A DNA stretch of 14,497 nucleotides from an uncultured Clostridia bacterium (GCA_947427325.1 CANEHP010000038.1:1-14497), one strand, 5' to 3'; numbered from the stretch's first letter, positions 7,497 to 14,082 are shown. Notes: generated by a model from the letters alone, not told the origin. Program-made: numbers and translations.

Positions 7497-8726
7497 TTAC
7501 TCCTTGCTGCTTCTGTCAGCGTCCAGCAGCGCCTTAACCTTTATGGGCAAGCCGAACAAATTAATAAAGCCTGCGCTGTCCTTCTGATCGTAAACGTCGT
7601 CCTCGCCAAAGGAAGCGAAGTCCTCGCTGTAAAGGGTGCAGGGAGAGGTAACGCCCGCATTTATAATATTGCCCTTATATAATTTCAGCCTTACCTCGCC
7701 TGTGCAGGTTTCCTGTGTCTTGTCAACAAAAGCGTCCATAGCCTCTCTTAAAGGAGTATACCACTGTCCGTTGTAAACCAGATCCGCATATTTCTGAGCA
7801 AGTCCCGCCTTATAATGCTGTGTTTCCTTATCAAGGCATATAGTTTCAAGAACCTCATGAGCGTGATACAAAATAGTGCCGCCGGGAGTTTCGTATACGC
7901 CCCTTGACTTCATACCTACAAGACGGTTTTCCACCACGTCAAACAAACCGATGCCATTATCGCCGCCAAGCTTGTTAAGCTTTTTTATAAGAGAAACTCC
8001 GTCCAGCTTCTCCCCGTCAAGGGCAACGGGAATGCCCTTTTCAAAGCTGATTGTCACATAAGTAGGCTTATCGGGAGCCATTTCTGGAGAAACTCCCAAT
8101 TCAAGAAATCCGGGCTTATTATACTGCGGTTCATTTGCGGGATTTTCAAGGTCAAGTCCTTCATGGGATAAATGCCAAAGGTTCATATCCTTTGAGTAGT
8201 TGGTTTCTCTTGTGATCTTTATTGGAACATTATGCGCTTCCGCATATTCTATCTCCTGATCTCTTGACTTGATGTCCCAAATTCTCCAAGGAGCTATTAT
8301 CTGAATATCAGGGGCAAGAGCCTTTATTGTCAGTTCAAAGCGAACCTGATCGTTTCCCTTTCCCGTGCAGCCATGGCAGATAGCGTCAGCCCCCTCTTTT
8401 CTTGCAATCTCCACAAGCCGCTTCGCTATAGGAGGTCTTGCAAAGGAAGTACCGAGAAGATAGCCCTCGTATTTTGCTCCTGCTTTAAGGGTCGGGAAAA
8501 TAAAATCGTTGACAAATTCCTCTTGAATATCTTCTATATAAAGCTTAGCCGCACCTGTTTTCTTAGCCCGCTCTTCAAGACCCGCAATTTCAGAATCCTG
8601 TCCTACATTTCCCGCAACGCATATTACCTCGCAGCCGGGGTAGTTTTCCTGAAGCCAAGGAATAATAATTGAGGTGTCAAGTCCTCCCGAATATGCCAAT
8701 ACCACTTTTTTAATTTCTTTTGCCAT
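7497..8726 (-). CDS. argG: Argininosuccinate synthase
   Basis: Condenses citrulline with aspartate using ATP (released as AMP and pyrophosphate) to form argininosuccinate. The 409 residues are the normal length. The N-terminal PP-loop AYSGGLDTS (11-19) binds ATP; GCTGKGNDQVRFE, PWRIWDIKSRDQEIEYA and the TNYSKDMNLWHLSHEG region are standard family segments for citrulline/aspartate and tetramer contacts. Start at ATG 8726 with AAAGGA upstream. It is transcribed from a promoter at 8778-8805, divergently from an XRE regulator gene, with an array of TGAAT-like motifs between the two promoters. It is followed by the leader and hairpin before argH. Confidence 0.98.
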   Translation of the reverse strand: MAKEIKKVVLAYSGGLDTSIIIPWLQENYPGCEVICVAGNVGQDSEIAGLEERAKKTGAAKLYIEDIQEEFVNDFIFPTLKAGAKYEGYLLGTSFARPPIAKRLVEIARKEGADAICHGCTGKGNDQVRFELTIKALAPDIQIIAPWRIWDIKSRDQEIEYAEAHNVPIKITRETNYSKDMNLWHLSHEGLDLENPANEPQYNKPGFLELGVSPEMAPDKPTYVTISFEKGIPVALDGEKLDGVSLIKKLNKLGGDNGIGLFDVVENRLVGMKSRGVYETPGGTILYHAHEVLETICLDKETQHYKAGLAQKYADLVYNGQWYTPLREAMDAFVDKTQETCTGEVRLKLYKGNIINAGVTSPCTLYSEDFASFGEDDVYDQKDSAGFINLFGLPIKVKALLDADRSSKE

Positions 8727-8777
8727 TACTGTCGTTTATCCTTTCAATTCTTTTGTTCATAATTTTACCATACATAT

Positions 8778-8805
8778 ATTATACGCTATTTTCTCAGCTT
8801 GTCAA
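8778..8805 (-). promoter_or_regulatory. Promoter of argG
   Basis: Minus-strand TTGACA (8805-8800) and TATAAT (8783-8778) are separated by 16 bases, a near-consensus housekeeping sigma promoter. The transcript would begin near 8771, giving a leader of about 45 bases before the argG ATG. A sequence TTTGAATAAAATCCC directly upstream of the -35 box weakly resembles one half of an ArgR box, but no full ArgR palindrome is visible. Confidence 0.75.
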
Positions 8806-8824
8806 GGGATTTTATTCAAATAAA

Positions 8825-8880
8825 TGAATATTATACAGAATTTTATGAATTTTTTATGAATGTTTTTGAATTATATGAAT
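8825..8880. repeat. Array of six TGAAT-like motifs between divergent argG and XRE promoters
   Basis: TGAAT occurs on the plus strand at 8825, 8846, 8857, 8867 and 8876, with AGAAT at 8837. The start-to-start intervals are 12, 9, 11, 10 and 9 bases, close to one helical turn, in otherwise A/T sequence. It fills the space between the -35 boxes of argG (8800-8805) and of the regulator (8896-8901). This placement suits an operator for one protein bound along one DNA face, or an UP-type or bent segment. The adjacent XRE protein or ArgR are the natural candidates; neither is shown. Confidence 0.5.
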
Positions 8881-8895
8881 TTTTTAAATTTTATA

Positions 8896-8924
8896 TTGAC
8901 TGAAACTGCGTTCATTTATATAAT
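8896..8924 (+). promoter_or_regulatory. Promoter of the XRE regulator gene
   Basis: TTGACT (8896-8901), a 17-base spacer and TATAAT (8919-8924) form a near-consensus promoter. Transcription from about 8931 excludes the longer open frame that begins with an ATG at 8860, and supports the TTG start at 8962. Confidence 0.85.
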
Positions 8925-8961
8925 ATATAATGAACACCAACCAAAAAGGAAGGCGATTGTT

Positions 8962-9345
8962 TTGACTTTTAAAAATAAAATAGAAATTCTTTTACACAGA
9001 AAAGGCTATAAGAAAACCGAATTTGCAGAAAAACTCGGCATAACATACCGAGCCTTGGCAAATTATCTTGCAGGTGCGAGAAAACCTAAAAAGCAGGTAA
9101 TGGAAAAAATTGAAAATGAGCTTAATGTTACCTCGGATTTTCTTTTTGACGATAATCAAAAGTTAGTGCTTGACAATATAGAAAACTTTTATTACAATGC
9201 TTCGGAAGAGAGTGCTGATATCGACAAGGCTCTGGAGCTGCTTACCCGTTCAAAGGAGCTGCTTTCGGGAAAAGGCTTGACTAGCGAAGATAAACAAGCT
9301 CTCTTCTCTGTGCTGACAGAAATTTATTTTGAAACAAGGGGATAA
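8962..9345 (+). CDS. XRE-family helix-turn-helix transcriptional regulator
   Basis: A 127-residue DNA-binding protein. The N-terminal HTH_3 domain spans about 5-62 and reads KIEILLHRKGYKKTEFAEKL then GITYRALANYLAGARKPKK, with the recognition helix around ITYRALANYLAG and the classic SDFLF ending at 58-62. Residues 66-127 are a helical tail of the type common in small Clostridia regulators. The start is TTG at 8962, with AGGAAGG eight bases upstream and a strong promoter in front; the ATG at 8860 is upstream of the promoter and rejected. It is divergent from argG and monocistronic, ending at the terminator at 9393-9436. It may bind the TGAAT array and regulate itself and argG, which is inference. 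Its target and ligand are unknown; it is not an ArgR, which has a winged-helix domain and a hexamerising arginine-binding domain. Confidence 0.88.
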   Translation: MTFKNKIEILLHRKGYKKTEFAEKLGITYRALANYLAGARKPKKQVMEKIENELNVTSDFLFDDNQKLVLDNIENFYYNASEESADIDKALELLTRSKELLSGKGLTSEDKQALFSVLTEIYFETRG

Positions 9346-9392
9346 CAAGAGTTTACCGCATTTTAAATAAGGAGTAAGAGTTTTCATAAACC

Positions 9393-9436
9393 AATACCGC
9401 ACAAAGATCGTTTTACGGATTTGTGCGGTATTTTTT
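9393..9436 (+). terminator. Intrinsic terminator after the XRE gene
   Basis: AATACCGCACAAA (9393-9405) and TTTGTGCGGTATT (9420-9432) form a perfect 13-bp stem with a 14-base loop, followed by TTTT. It lies 47 bases after the regulator's stop codon and has no matching T tract on the minus strand. Confidence 0.92.
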
Positions 9437-9467
9437 ACTATACTACAGTACAGCTTAACGCTTTCAC

Positions 9468-9629
9468 CTAGTGTGCTGTCCCGCTCAAAAATAAAATATC
9501 TGCTTGCCCTTTTTCCCATACGCTTCGTTGTCGTCCTCGACTTGCGCCGGCAAGCCTTCGTCCTCCGCCTTGCATATGGAAAAAATTGCTGCGCATCTTA
9601 TTTCATTTTTGAGTGGGACACCACACTAG
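9468..9629. repeat. 162-bp palindromic MITE-like element (CTAGTGTG family)
   Basis: The ends 9468-9497 and 9600-9629 are inverted repeats matching at 27 of 30 positions by eye (CTAGTGTG, TGTCCC, CTCAAAAAT). Pairing continues inside: CCCATACGC opposite GCATATGG with flanking A/T runs, and a small central hairpin CTTGC-GCCG-GCAAG. The element contains no coding frame and ends in TA-G on both sides, which would suit a TA target duplication. Its sequence differs from the TAGAGC family at 972-1135, so it is a second family. It sits between the convergent XRE and GNAT genes. Confidence 0.75.
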
Positions 9630-9673
9630 TTCCTTATTGTTTTTAATCTAATAAATATTCATACAACCACACC

Positions 9674-10132
9674 TCATATATCCTTAACCGAAACAGCCAT
9701 ATTATTTTTAGCCGCAATATATTCGCATATACTGTATCCTCGGTTCAAATAGAATTGCTGTTCATTTTCTTCGGCGGTCAAAACTATACGACAGATACCG
9801 CTGTCCTTAAAATATTTCTCGGCAAGAGAAAGCAGTTCCGTTCCGTGACCCTGTTTTCTGAATTTTTCCGCTACCCAAAACTCTCTTATGAATCCCAGCT
9901 TCTCTTTAAAAAACCAACCTTCAAGAGTTACAAATGTAAACTGTATAAAACCCAAAGGTTCATTTTCGCACAGACGAATATACGCCATATTTCCGCCGTT
10001 ATGGGTGTTCATTTCCGAAAAAAGACCCTCCCAGTCCTTAACACTTACTCCTATCTCTGCAAAGTATTTTTTAAACATAGCTTGAAATACGGAATTGCTA
10101 AAATCGGAAATCAATAAATCATTTGTTGTCAT
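9674..10132 (-). CDS. GNAT-family N-acetyltransferase
   Basis: A 152-residue acetyl-CoA-dependent acetyltransferase with one GNAT domain. The acetyl-CoA pyrophosphate loop is RKQGHGTE (92-99), fitting R/Q-x-x-G-x-G/A, in the context IREFWVAEKFRKQGHGTELLS. It is followed by the CRIVLTAEENEQQFYLNRGYS segment, the usual beta5-alpha4 region ending in YxxxGF/Y. The acceptor is unknown: peptide, polyamine, small amine or antibiotic are all possible. ATG 10132 has AAGGAG (10143-10138) upstream. The leader from 10142 to about 10302 has a strong promoter, an 18-codon leader peptide, a terminator and a stem covering the Shine-Dalgarno sequence. This strongly suggests that the gene is induced by something that stalls ribosomes, which in turn favours a resistance or stress role. 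Confidence 0.88.
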   Translation of the reverse strand: MTTNDLLISDFSNSVFQAMFKKYFAEIGVSVKDWEGLFSEMNTHNGGNMAYIRLCENEPLGFIQFTFVTLEGWFFKEKLGFIREFWVAEKFRKQGHGTELLSLAEKYFKDSGICRIVLTAEENEQQFYLNRGYSICEYIAAKNNMAVSVKDI

Positions 10133-10137
10133 ATATA

Positions 10138-10227
10138 CTCCTTAATGCGGTCAAATAAAAAAGTGTTCCCAAAAATGAGAACACTTTAAATTTATCATTT
10201 TACATTGTGAAGCTGACCGCATTAAAG
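10138..10227 (-). promoter_or_regulatory. Long-range stem enclosing the attenuator and masking the GNAT ribosome site
   Basis: On the minus strand TTAATGCGGTCA (10225-10214) is perfectly complementary to TGACCGCATTAA (10153-10142). The stem extends by a U-G and a C-G pair to 10227/10140, so it takes in the AAGG of the GNAT Shine-Dalgarno sequence (AAGGAG, 10143-10138). The upstream arm starts within the TAA stop codon of the leader peptide. A ribosome halted near the end of the leader would cover that arm and free the ribosome site. An alternative hairpin, ACAUU(cu)GUG with CACAAUGU, would hold the upstream arm in its loop. Confidence 0.65.
10155..10187 (-). terminator. Terminator in the leader of the GNAT gene (putative attenuator)
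   Basis: AAAGTGTTC (10187-10179), a 10-base loop and GAACACTTT (10170-10160 region) followed by TTTATTT form an intrinsic terminator on the minus strand, before the GNAT coding region and after the leader peptide. As the only terminator found between the transaldolase and GNAT genes, it would also end readthrough from upstream. A leader segment CCAAAAA near 10256-10262 is complementary to TTTTTGG in the loop, a possible but unproven antiterminator contact. Confidence 0.75.
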
Positions 10228-10278
10228 CACAGAATGTGAATGACAGATATTCCCTTTTTGGAGCAAAATATTTTTCAT
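10222..10278 (-). CDS. Putative 18-residue leader peptide controlling the GNAT gene
   Basis: Small open frame reading MKNILLQKGNICHSHSVL, then TAA. The ATG at 10278 lies about 24 bases after the predicted transcription start and six bases after AGGTG, within GGCAGGTG. The TAA stop is the first part of the upstream arm of the long-range stem, and the intrinsic terminator follows about 35 bases later. Position, length and overlap match leader peptides that sense stalled ribosomes ahead of resistance genes in Firmicutes. The codon content shows no run of one amino acid, so amino-acid starvation sensing is less likely than drug-induced stalling. Translation is not shown. Confidence 0.55.
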   Translation of the reverse strand: MKNILLQKGNICHSHSVL

Positions 10279-10308
10279 ATCATTCACCTGCCTTTCTTTA
10301 ATAAAAGC

Positions 10309-10337
10309 ATTATAGCATATACTTTGAAAGCTGTCAA
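10309..10337 (-). promoter_or_regulatory. Promoter of the leader peptide/GNAT unit
   Basis: Minus-strand TTGACA (10337-10332), 17 bases, TATAAT (10314-10309): a full-consensus housekeeping promoter. It starts only six bases after the end of the transaldolase gene. Such a strong promoter in front of a terminator fits an attenuated system. Confidence 0.92.
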
Positions 10338-10342
10338 GAAAA

Positions 10343-10990
10343 TTATTTCCCGGTAAATCCTTCCCAATCCTTCAAAAATCTTTCAATACCGTTATCGGTC
10401 ATAGGATGCTTAATCATCTGCAAAAGTACATTCATGGGAACTGTAGCAATATGGCAGCCCATTCTTGCTGCGGCAGTAACATGAATAGGATTGCGGATAG
10501 AAGCGGCGATGATCTCGGTATCTATTGCAGAAGCGTTGAAAATGTCAACGATTTCCTCAATAAGAGCCATTCCTTCCATTCCTATATCATCAAGTCTGCC
10601 AAGGAAGGGGCTTACAAAAGTTGCTCCTGCTCTTGCGGCAAGTAAAGCCTGAGCGGCGGAAAATACCAAGGTAACATTGGTTTTGATTCCCTTTGCGGTA
10701 AGCTGCTTACATGCCTTTAAGCCTTCCTCGCACATAGGAAGCTTGATAACAATATTTTTGTTGATTGCAGCCAAAGGAAGTGCCTCTTCAACCATTTTGT
10801 CAGCTTCAAGAGAGATAACCTCGGCGGAAATAGGACCGTCAACTATTTGGGTAATTTCGGTAACAACCTCTTTAAAATCTCTGCCCTCCTTTGCAATAAG
10901 AGAAGGGTTTGTGGTTACTCCGCAGATAATTCCCATATCGTTGGCTCTTTTAATGTCCGCAACATTGGCGGTGTCGATAAACAGTTTCAT
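10343..10990 (-). CDS. Transaldolase, FSA/TalC type
   Basis: A 215-residue class I aldolase of the short transaldolase/fructose-6-phosphate aldolase family, cytosolic. It starts MKLFIDTANVADIKRA, then GVTTNPSLIAKEG (24-36), with the Schiff-base Lys83 in NIVIKLPMCEEG, TNVTLVFSAAQALLAARAGA and FVSPFLGRLDD further on. Short homologues in Gram-positives are mostly true transaldolases (sedoheptulose-7-P plus glyceraldehyde-3-P to erythrose-4-P plus fructose-6-P), whereas E. coli FsaA cleaves fructose-6-P; sequence by eye does not settle which. The ATG at 10990 follows AAGGAGAAC. A longer frame begins at 11050 but would add 20 residues absent from the family. It lies downstream of xylB with its own promoter, consistent with pentose phosphate flux from xylulose-5-P. 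Confidence 0.93.
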   Translation of the reverse strand: MKLFIDTANVADIKRANDMGIICGVTTNPSLIAKEGRDFKEVVTEITQIVDGPISAEVISLEADKMVEEALPLAAINKNIVIKLPMCEEGLKACKQLTAKGIKTNVTLVFSAAQALLAARAGATFVSPFLGRLDDIGMEGMALIEEIVDIFNASAIDTEIIAASIRNPIHVTAAARMGCHIATVPMNVLLQMIKHPMTDNGIERFLKDWEGFTGK

Positions 10991-11056
10991 TATGTTCTCC
11001 TTAAAAGTGAATATATTAGTTTTATCTGAAAACACTATCAGATTTTCCAAGTAATA

Positions 11057-11085
11057 ATTGTACCATAAAAGTAAAAATTTTGCAA
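11057..11085 (-). promoter_or_regulatory. Promoter of the transaldolase gene
   Basis: Minus-strand TTGCAA (11085-11080), 17 bases, TACAAT (11062-11057), with transcription expected near 11050 and a leader of about 60 bases. No clear terminator separates xylB from this gene, so readthrough from xylB is also possible. Confidence 0.65.
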
Positions 11086-11125
11086 GATGAAAATTCGGTA
11101 TCTATAAAATATTTAATCGGTAATA

Positions 11126-12649
11126 TCATAAAGCTGCCAATTCATCAAAGGAAAGCTTTAAGGAAGAGTAGAGATTTTTATAAATCTTATATACTTTCTC
11201 ATACTGTGTGATATTATCCTCAATAGGATTTTGAACCTTATCGGGAATAATAACAGCCTTGCAGGCTTCGGGAACAGAGGAGTAAATTCCCGCTCCCACA
11301 GCAGCCAATAAAGCTACGCCCAAAGCAGGGCCTTCCTTGTTTTGCGTAGTTTTAACGGGACAAGCGTACAAGTCGGCCAACATCTGACGCCACAGCGGTG
11401 AGCTTCCGCCGCCTCCGCAAGCCATCATATCGGTAACATTTATCTCCATCTCGCGCATTACTTCAATGCAGTCTCTTAATGAATAAGAAACGCCCTCCAT
11501 AACCGCCCTGATCATATCTCTCTTTTTGTGCATTGTTGATAGGCCTATAAATGCTCCGCGGCAGTTAGGGTCAAGGTGAGGAGTTCTTTCACCGTTAAGG
11601 TAAGGGAGATAAATAAGCCGGTTTGCGCCGATAGGCACTTCCATAGCCGCCTTATCCGTTAAATAATAAGGATCTACGCCCATATTAAGAGCTGTTTCCA
11701 TTTCGCTCCAGCAAAGATTATCTCTGAACCATTTAAGCGAAAGTCCTGCGCTTTGAGTTACGCCCATTACATGCCAGCAATTGGGCACGGCACAGCAGAA
11801 GGTATGGACTCTTCCTCTTTTGTCTATAGAAATATTGCTTGTGTGAGCAAAAACGACGCCGCTTGAACCGATAGTTGTAAAGGCTTTTCCGTCCTCAACC
11901 ACTCCCGTTCCCACAGCCGCAGCAGCATTATCTCCTGCGCCGCCTACAACAATAGTTCCCTCGCAAAGCCCTGTAAGCTCCGCCGCCTTTTTAGTGATTT
12001 TTCCCGTAATTTCGGGACTTTCATAGACCTTTGCAAGAAGCGACTTGTCAATACCCAACTTGCCAAGCACCTCATCAGACCAGCATCTGCCGGGAATATC
12101 CAAAAGCTGCATTCCCGAAGCGTCCGAAACCTCAGTGGCGTACTCCCCTGTCAGCATAAACCTGATATAGTCCTTAGGCAAAAGAATATGACGGCATTTT
12201 TCGTAATTTTCAGGCTCATTATTCTTTACCCACATAATTTTTGCGGCGGTAAAGCCTGTTATGGCAGGGTTTGCGGTGATTTCGATCAGCCGCTCGTGTC
12301 CTACCTTTTCGGTTATCTCAATAACCTCTCTTGCAGTACGCTGATCACACCATATAATGCTGCGGCGGATAACCTTGTTATCTCCGTCAAGCATAACAAG
12401 ACCGTGCATCTGTCCGGAAAGACCTACGCCCTTTATTTCCGAAGCAACTATTCCGCTTTCGCTTATAACCTGTTTAATTCCGTTTACAACAGCATTCCAC
12501 CAATCAAGAGGATCCTGCTCGGCGTAACCGTTGCGCGGCGTGTAAAGGGGATATTCATAAGTAGCGGAGGAAACGGGCGTTCCGTCCTCGGTAAAAAGTA
12601 CGGTTTTTGTTCCCGATGTTCCGATGTCAACACCTAAAATGTAAGCCAA
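11126..12649 (-). CDS. xylB: Xylulokinase
   Basis: FGGY-family kinase phosphorylating D-xylulose to xylulose-5-phosphate, 507 residues (Bacillus XylB is about 499). Domain I begins ILGVDIGTSGTKTVLF with the phosphate loop DIGTSGTK (8-15). GLSGQMHGLV (76-85) is the xylulose-specific stretch, GGAGDNAAAAVGTG (236-249) carries the catalytic base Asp240, and IGANRLIYLPYLNGERTPHLD and ACGGGGSSPLWRQMLAD belong to domain II. The family distinction from glycerol or rhamnulose kinases rests on SGQMHG and overall similarity to Bacillus XylB. The start codon is TTG (12649-12647): an in-frame TGA lies just upstream, and nearby ATGs are in other frames. AAAGGA is 11 bases upstream. No xylose isomerase gene is in the window. 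It diverges from pfkA. Confidence 0.95.
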   Translation of the reverse strand: MAYILGVDIGTSGTKTVLFTEDGTPVSSATYEYPLYTPRNGYAEQDPLDWWNAVVNGIKQVISESGIVASEIKGVGLSGQMHGLVMLDGDNKVIRRSIIWCDQRTAREVIEITEKVGHERLIEITANPAITGFTAAKIMWVKNNEPENYEKCRHILLPKDYIRFMLTGEYATEVSDASGMQLLDIPGRCWSDEVLGKLGIDKSLLAKVYESPEITGKITKKAAELTGLCEGTIVVGGAGDNAAAAVGTGVVEDGKAFTTIGSSGVVFAHTSNISIDKRGRVHTFCCAVPNCWHVMGVTQSAGLSLKWFRDNLCWSEMETALNMGVDPYYLTDKAAMEVPIGANRLIYLPYLNGERTPHLDPNCRGAFIGLSTMHKKRDMIRAVMEGVSYSLRDCIEVMREMEINVTDMMACGGGGSSPLWRQMLADLYACPVKTTQNKEGPALGVALLAAVGAGIYSSVPEACKAVIIPDKVQNPIEDNITQYEKVYKIYKNLYSSLKLSFDELAAL

Positions 12650-12718
12650 TTTTCATTCATTCCTTTCAAACTAATATTATCCTTTTCATTGTTAAATGTG
12701 AATAAAATACTTTATTAT

Positions 12719-12747
12719 ATTTTAAAATATTTTTTCTGTTTTGTCAA
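12719..12747 (-). promoter_or_regulatory. Promoter of xylB
   Basis: Minus-strand TTGACA (12747-12742), 17 bases, TAAAAT (12724-12719). The leader of about 60 bases ends at the TTG start of xylB. Confidence 0.75.
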
Positions 12748-12771
12748 TAGATTTAGTTTGATTTTATTAAA

Positions 12772-12808
12772 TTTGCCTAATTTTTGCCTAATTAAGTAAC
12801 GGGCAAAA
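12772..12808. promoter_or_regulatory. Possible operator in the xylB-pfkA divergent region
   Basis: Two tandem copies of TTGCCTAAT (from 12773 and 12784) are followed by GGGCAAAA (12801-12808). The second copy and GGCAAAA form a 7-bp inverted repeat, TTTTGCC/GGCAAAA, with a 13-base gap. It lies between the -35 boxes of xylB and pfkA. The bound protein is unknown, and no catabolite-response (cre) consensus is evident here. Confidence 0.3.
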
Positions 12809-12845
12809 CAGACAGGGTAAATCCGCCGAATTTTAATATTGTATA

Positions 12846-12874
12846 TTGACCTTTTAGGAAATTTGAGTTATAAT
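12846..12874 (+). promoter_or_regulatory. Promoter of pfkA
   Basis: TTGACC (12846-12851), 17 bases, TATAAT (12869-12874). Transcription from about 12881 leaves a leader of roughly 115 bases. The leader can bring GGTATTGTCT (from 12915) near AGAC and AATACC (to 12972), suggesting a weakly structured RNA; no known riboswitch is recognised. Confidence 0.85.
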
Positions 12875-12996
12875 AAAAACGAAACCCAAGATAATATCAT
12901 CCGAAACTGAAAGGGTATTGTCTTAAAGCGAGCGGCAAGCGTTCCTGTTTTATTGTCAGACGAACAAATACCATGTTAAATGAAAGGATAACCATT

Positions 12997-14082
12997 ATGG
13001 CAAAACGCAGAATAGGAATTTTAACAAGCGGCGGCGACTGCCCCGGATTAAATGCGACTATAAGAGGGGTGGCAAAGGCTTGCTACGATCTTATAGGGGA
13101 GGATAAGGTAGAAATTATAGGCATAACCGACGGCTATCACGGGCTTATTCATAATGAGTGCCGTGAAATGAAGCGTTCCGAGTTTTCGGGAATATTGACC
13201 CAAGGCGGCACTATATTGGGAACTCGCAGAACTCCCTATAAAATGATGCAGATTGTGGAAGATGATAATATAGACAAGGTTGCGGAAATGAAGCAAACCT
13301 ATAAGAGCAATAGGCTTGACTGCTTACTCACTTTAGGCGGAAACGGCACTCATAAGACCGCTAATCTTCTTTCAGAGGAAGGCTTAAACGTGATCGGACT
13401 TCCGAAAACCATTGATAACGATATCTGGGGTACCTCCGTAACATTCGGCTTTCATACCGCAGTGGATATAGGAACAGAAGTTGTCGACCGTATTCATACT
13501 ACCGCAACCTCCCACAGCAGAGTAATGGTTATTGAAATTATGGGAAATAAAGCAGGCTGGCTTACATTGTATTCGGGTGTTGCGGGCGGGGCGGATATAA
13601 TTCTGATTCCCGAAGTTCCTTATAGCATTGACAAGGTTGTTTCGGCAGTTGAACAAAGAGCTAAGGCGGGCAAGGATTTTTCCATCGTTGCCGTTGCAGA
13701 AGGCGCAATGGATACCGCCGAATCAAAAATGAAGAAAAAAGACAGAACCCGTATTCGTTCAGAACAGGGCTATACCACCGCCACTGCAAGAATAACCAAG
13801 GAAATACAGGAAAAAACGGGATTTGAAACCCGCTCGGTCGTACCCGGTCATATGTTGAGAGGCGGCAGCCCTTCCGCTTACGACCGTGTTCTCGCTACAC
13901 AGTTCGGCGCAAGAGCGGCAAGGTTAATCAAGGAAGAAAAATACGGTTATACCGTTGCCAAAATCGGCACTGAAATAGGCGAAAACCGTTTGTCTGATGT
14001 AACGATGAAAACAAAGTTCGTTCCCCTTGACGATAAGGTTGTTATTGCGGCGAGAGATATCGGCATTTCCTTTGGCGATTGA
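12997..14082 (+). CDS. pfkA: 6-phosphofructokinase, GGNGT/K124 variant
   Basis: Phosphorylates fructose-6-phosphate to fructose-1,6-bisphosphate. The 361-residue protein has ILTSGGDCPGLNATIRG (8-24), LGTRRTPY (74-81), GGNGTHKTA (114-122), PKTIDNDIWGT (136-146) with catalytic base Asp140, and MGNKAGWLTL. It is longer than the 320-residue E. coli PfkA. The phosphoryl-donor positions are unusual: Gly117 matches E. coli Gly104 (ATP type), Lys137 matches position 124, where pyrophosphate enzymes have Lys, and the metal-binding Asp103 is Asn116. From family rules, G104 favours ATP even with K124, but this must be tested. The start at 12997 follows GAAAGGA by eight bases; an ATG at 12973 has no such site. 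It is divergent from xylB and followed by a strong terminator. Confidence 0.93.
   Translation: MAKRRIGILTSGGDCPGLNATIRGVAKACYDLIGEDKVEIIGITDGYHGLIHNECREMKRSEFSGILTQGGTILGTRRTPYKMMQIVEDDNIDKVAEMKQTYKSNRLDCLLTLGGNGTHKTANLLSEEGLNVIGLPKTIDNDIWGTSVTFGFHTAVDIGTEVVDRIHTTATSHSRVMVIEIMGNKAGWLTLYSGVAGGADIILIPEVPYSIDKVVSAVEQRAKAGKDFSIVAVAEGAMDTAESKMKKKDRTRIRSEQGYTTATARITKEIQEKTGFETRSVVPGHMLRGGSPSAYDRVLATQFGARAARLIKEEKYGYTVAKIGTEIGENRLSDVTMKTKFVPLDDKVVIAARDIGISFGD

Noticed and set aside
8811..8830. ATTCA-AATAAA-TGAAT as an ArgR box
   Set aside because: The half-sites point outward, whereas ArgR boxes have TGAAT before ATTCA with about four A/T between; it is better treated as part of the TGAAT array.
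8860..8961. ATG-started N-terminal extension of the XRE gene
   Set aside because: It begins upstream of the -35 and -10 boxes (8896-8924), encodes a residue run unrelated to HTH proteins, and the TTG at 8962 has a good ribosome site.
9333..9390. Frameshifted C-terminal tail of the XRE regulator
   Set aside because: Other frames stay open for about a dozen codons past the stop, and relatives often have a basic tail, but no convincing family motif appears there. The protein is likely complete at 127 residues.
9468..9629. CRISPR array or tRNA-like structure
   Set aside because: There are no regularly spaced direct repeats and no cloverleaf; the signal is one long inverted repeat.
10991..11050. 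Twenty-residue N-terminal extension of the transaldolase
   Set aside because: The family starts at MKLFIDTA; AAGGAGAAC precedes that ATG at 10990, and the extension covers the predicted leader just after the promoter.
12973..12996. Upstream ATG for pfkA adding eight residues
   Set aside because: There is no ribosome site in front of it, whereas GAAAGGA sits eight bases before the ATG at 12997, which also gives the family's usual N-terminus.
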